Shown: positions 18,909-20,726 of the stretch, piece after piece | Layout of the letters: the number at the start of each line of letters is the position of its first letter | Position numbering within the stretch: position 1 is the first letter of the stretch | Assembly (NCBI GenBank): GCA_964516325.1 | Contig: CAZFAP010000083.1 | Coordinates: 1-20,726 of the forward strand | DNA: 20,726 bases | Direction of reading: 5' to 3' | From: CAZFAP01 sp964516325 | GTDB lineage: Bacteria > Auribacterota > JABMQX01 | Made by a program: the position numbers and the translations under genes | Notes under the pieces: generated by a model | Told to the model about the DNA's origin: nothing | Databases searched by the model: none | The model's input: the letters and a program-made list of their open reading frames with translations, nothing else

Positions 18909-19172
18909 ATGCCCAGATCGTTGAAAAAAGGTCCCTACGTGGACGCGAAACTGCTCAAGAAGATCGAGAAGATGAACGCCCTCGGAGAGAAACGGACCCT
19001 GAGGACCTGGTCGCGTCGGTCCATGATCATCCCGGAGTTCGTTGGGCACACTCTCGCGGTTCATAACGGCAGACAGTTCATTTCCGTATTCGTAACGGAG
19101 AACATGGTCGGGCATAAGCTCGGAGAATTCTCCCCCACAAGGACGTTCCGAAAGCACGCGGGACAGAAGTGA
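18909..19172 (+). CDS. rpsS: 30S ribosomal protein S19
   Basis: S19 forms a complex with S13 in the small-subunit head and contacts the A-site finger. From ATG 18909 the product is 87 residues, starting MPRSLKKGPYVDAKLLKKIE, the standard opening. WSRRSMIIPEFVGHTLAVHNG lies in the middle and GHKLGEFSPTRTFRKH at the end. GTG 18900 is in frame, overlaps the rplB stop and would add three residues, but family length and the AAGAGG site around 18892-18897 fit ATG 18909. Confidence 0.97.
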   Translation: MPRSLKKGPYVDAKLLKKIEKMNALGEKRTLRTWSRRSMIIPEFVGHTLAVHNGRQFISVFVTENMVGHKLGEFSPTRTFRKHAGQK

Positions 19173-19197
19173 CGCTGTCCCCCGGGGCGAGCCGGAT

Positions 19198-19204
19198 AGG
19201 AGGA
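19198..19204 (+). promoter_or_regulatory. Ribosome binding site that fixes the rplV TTG start
   Basis: AGGAGGA is seven bases before TTG 19212. No ATG or GTG is near it in the right frame, so this strong site decides that rplV uses a TTG start. Confidence 0.8.
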
Positions 19205-19211
19205 TTGCAAC

Positions 19212-19544
19212 TTGCCAGGTAAGGCAATCGGTAGATACTTAAGAGTCCCGCCGAGAAAGGCGAGAGAGGTTGTGGAGTTGATCCGAGGGATGCCGGTCGA
19301 GCAGGCCCAGCAAGTGGTCAAGTTCACCAAGCGCCGGGCCGCCAAGTTCGTCGGCAAAGTGCTCAAGTCGGCGGTGGCGAACGCGGAGCAGGCCGCGAAG
19401 GGAGAAACGAAGCCCTTGTTCGTCACGAAAGCCGATGTGGACGAGGGGCCGATGCTGAAGCGAATGATCCCTCGGGCGCGCGGCGCGCGAAACATCATCC
19501 GAAGGAGAACAAGCCACGTGACGATCGTTGTTCAGGAGCGATGA
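19212..19544 (+). CDS. rplV: 50S ribosomal protein L22
   Basis: L22 lines the peptide exit tunnel through a long beta hairpin and contacts all rRNA domains. The 110-residue product is the family length, with the opening GKAIGRYLRVPPRKAREVVELIRG, the central helix KFVGKVLKSAVANAE at about residues 50-64, and the hairpin MLKRMIPRARGARNIIRRRTSHVTIVV at the end, seen in two parts. The start is TTG 19212, backed by AGGAGGA. It follows rpsS after 39 bases and precedes rpsC by 26 bases. Confidence 0.97.
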   Translation: MPGKAIGRYLRVPPRKAREVVELIRGMPVEQAQQVVKFTKRRAAKFVGKVLKSAVANAEQAAKGETKPLFVTKADVDEGPMLKRMIPRARGARNIIRRRTSHVTIVVQER

Positions 19545-19570
19545 AAGGAAGCATTTCGGAAAGGGCGTAA

Positions 19571-20266
19571 ATGGGTCAGAAGGTGAATCCCGTAGGCTTT
19601 AGACTTGCCTTGAACCGGGACTGGCGGTCTCGCTGGTTCGCAACACGAAGGGACTTCGGGCGACTTCTCCAGGAGGACCTCAGGGTGCGCGGCTTCATAT
19701 TAGAGAGGCTGTCCGCAGGGGGAATAGCTCGTGTGGATATCGAAAGAGCCGGTAGCCGCATCCGAATCATCCTTCACACTTCCCGACCGGGAATCGTCAT
19801 CGGCCGCAAGGGAATCGAAATTGACCGGCTGCGAGAAGAGCTCGCCGAGAAGACCGGCAAGGAAATCTTCATAGACGTCGAGGAAATCAAGGTGCCCGAA
19901 ATCGAGGCGCAGTTGGTCGCCGAAAACATTGCCCTGCAATTGGAGCACAGGGTCTCGTTCCGCCGGGCAATGAAAAAGGCGGTTACCGCCGCTATGGACC
20001 GCGGCGCCCAGGGGATCAAGACCGTCGTCTCCGGGAGATTGGGTGGAGGGGAGATGTCCCGAACCGACGGCTACAAACAAGGGAAGATTCCGCTTCATAC
20101 GCTCCGGGCAAACATTGACTACGGATTCGCCGAAGCCCGGACAACCTATGGCGCCATCGGCGTCAAGACCTGGATATTCAAGGGCGAACGTCTGGTGGAA
20201 AAGAAAGGAACCAAAGATGCCGTTGATGCCCAAAAGAGTGAAGTACCGAAAAGCCCAGCGCGGTAG
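19571..20266 (+). CDS. rpsC: 30S ribosomal protein S3
   Basis: S3 lies at the mRNA entry tunnel and helps unwind mRNA. The 231-residue product begins MGQKVNPVGFRLALNRDW. The KH domain has the GxxG loop as IGRKG at about residues 77-81. The C-terminal domain has SGRLGGGEMSRTDGYKQGKI near 156-175 and LRANIDYG after it. A charged tail (VEKKGTKDAVDAQK and on) extends past the usual end, and its last 50 bases also encode the start of rplP in another frame. ATG 19571 is preceded by GGAAAGGGCG. Confidence 0.97.
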   Translation: MGQKVNPVGFRLALNRDWRSRWFATRRDFGRLLQEDLRVRGFILERLSAGGIARVDIERAGSRIRIILHTSRPGIVIGRKGIEIDRLREELAEKTGKEIFIDVEEIKVPEIEAQLVAENIALQLEHRVSFRRAMKKAVTAAMDRGAQGIKTVVSGRLGGGEMSRTDGYKQGKIPLHTLRANIDYGFAEARTTYGAIGVKTWIFKGERLVEKKGTKDAVDAQKSEVPKSPAR

Positions 20267-20636
20267 CAGACGCGGCATGGAGTCGCGGGGCACCAACCTG
20301 AGTTTCGGTGAATACGGGCTGCAAGCCCTCACCCGGGGGTGGCTCCGCGCCGCCGAGATCGAGGCCGCCCGAATCGCCATCAACCGGCATCTCAGACGGC
20401 ATGGCAAACTCTGGATTCGCATCTTCCCCCAGAAGCCGGTCTCCAGCAAGCCGCTGGAAACCCGCATGGGCAAGGGCAAGGGCGAGCCCGAGTACTATGT
20501 GGCCGTGGTCAAGCCGGGGCAGGTGCTGTTTGAAGTGGGCGGCGTGCCCGAGGATACGGCCAAGCAGACGCTGGCCCGCGTCAGCCACAAGTTGTCCGTG
20601 CGGACGCGCTTCGTGGCGCGCCGCCACGGCATGTGA
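20217..20636 (+). CDS. rplP: 50S ribosomal protein L16
   Basis: L16 organises the A-site tRNA region of the large subunit. From ATG 20217 the product is 139 residues and begins MPLMPKRVKYRKAQRGSRRG, the family opening. TRGWLRAAEIEAARIAINRH lies at about residues 39-58 and the strongly conserved RMGKGKGEPEYYVAVVKPG near 84-102. ATG 20226 (MPKRV) is a possible start three codons on. The gene overlaps rpsC by 50 bases; AAAGAAAGG in front is a modest ribosome site. From about 20400 arginine codons are almost only CGC/CGG and CTG and GTG become frequent, a change from the genes before it. Confidence 0.96.
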   Translation: MPLMPKRVKYRKAQRGSRRGMESRGTNLSFGEYGLQALTRGWLRAAEIEAARIAINRHLRRHGKLWIRIFPQKPVSSKPLETRMGKGKGEPEYYVAVVKPGQVLFEVGGVPEDTAKQTLARVSHKLSVRTRFVARRHGM

Positions 20637-20652
20637 GGTCCGGGAGAGCGAC

Positions 20653-20726
20653 GTGAAGATCAAGGAAATTCGCGAACATTCGCCCGACCAGTTGAAGACG
20701 GAGCTGGAGGCCATGCATCGGCGGCA
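20653..20726 (+). CDS. rpmC: 50S ribosomal protein L29, 5' part
   Basis: The frame from GTG 20653 encodes VKIKEIREHSPDQLKTELEA and runs off the window after 24 codons. The opening KIKEIRE...SPDQL is the standard start of L29, a small helical protein at the tunnel exit next to L23. The position after rplP with a 16-base gap fits the S10 operon order. GGTCCGGGAG lies in front as ribosome site. The remaining two thirds lie outside the window. Confidence 0.9.
   Translation, partial: MKIKEIREHSPDQLKTELEAMHRR

Overview
This is a bacterial housekeeping window. It is one almost unbroken plus-strand run of translation and transcription genes: tuf (3' end), rpmG, tRNA-Trp, secE, nusG, rplK, rplA, rplJ, rplL, rpoB, rpoC, rpsL, rpsG, fusA, tuf, rpsJ, rplC, rplD, rplW, rplB, rpsS, rplV, rpsC, rplP, rpmC (5' end). 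In E. coli the secE-to-rpoC block and the str/S10 blocks are at separate loci; here they are fused. The DNA is moderately GC-rich with many GTG and TTG starts. Sequence flavour (RpoB rifampicin-region context, an L2 with HPMGGGEG, L16 with a KGKGEPEY stretch) reminds me of the PVC group or a related uncultured lineage (Kiritimatiellota, Lentisphaerota or Omnitrophota-like). That placement is from memory and low confidence.

Layout. Positions 1-808 hold the tail of one tuf copy, ribosomal protein L33, an intact tRNA-Trp, a 181-base structured gap, and SecE. Positions 814-3657 hold NusG and the L11-L1-L10-L12 genes, which build the ribosomal stalk region. Positions 3767-11605 hold the beta and beta' subunits of RNA polymerase. 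Positions 11650-15929 are the str block (S12, S7, EF-G, EF-Tu). Positions 16000-20726 are the start of the S10 block (S10, L3, L4, L23, L2, S19, L22, S3, L16, L29), which continues past the window edge.

The genes act together in making protein and RNA. L11, L1, L10 and L12 recruit EF-G and EF-Tu to the ribosome. NusG binds the polymerase made by rpoB and rpoC and is known to contact S10. SecE belongs to the protein-export channel and sits beside nusG in most bacteria. Gaps are short and I see no convincing intrinsic terminator, so long read-through transcripts are likely.

There is no mobile element, CRISPR array, or unknown operon here. The parts most worth a second look are in and around EF-Tu. 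The complete tuf has codon usage unlike every neighbour except in its last 18 codons. Those last 55 bases are identical to the first 55 bases of the window, revealing a second tuf copy. The encoded EF-Tu has a compact four-cysteine cluster in the G domain. Several gaps before ribosomal protein genes also hold stable hairpins that could be control elements.
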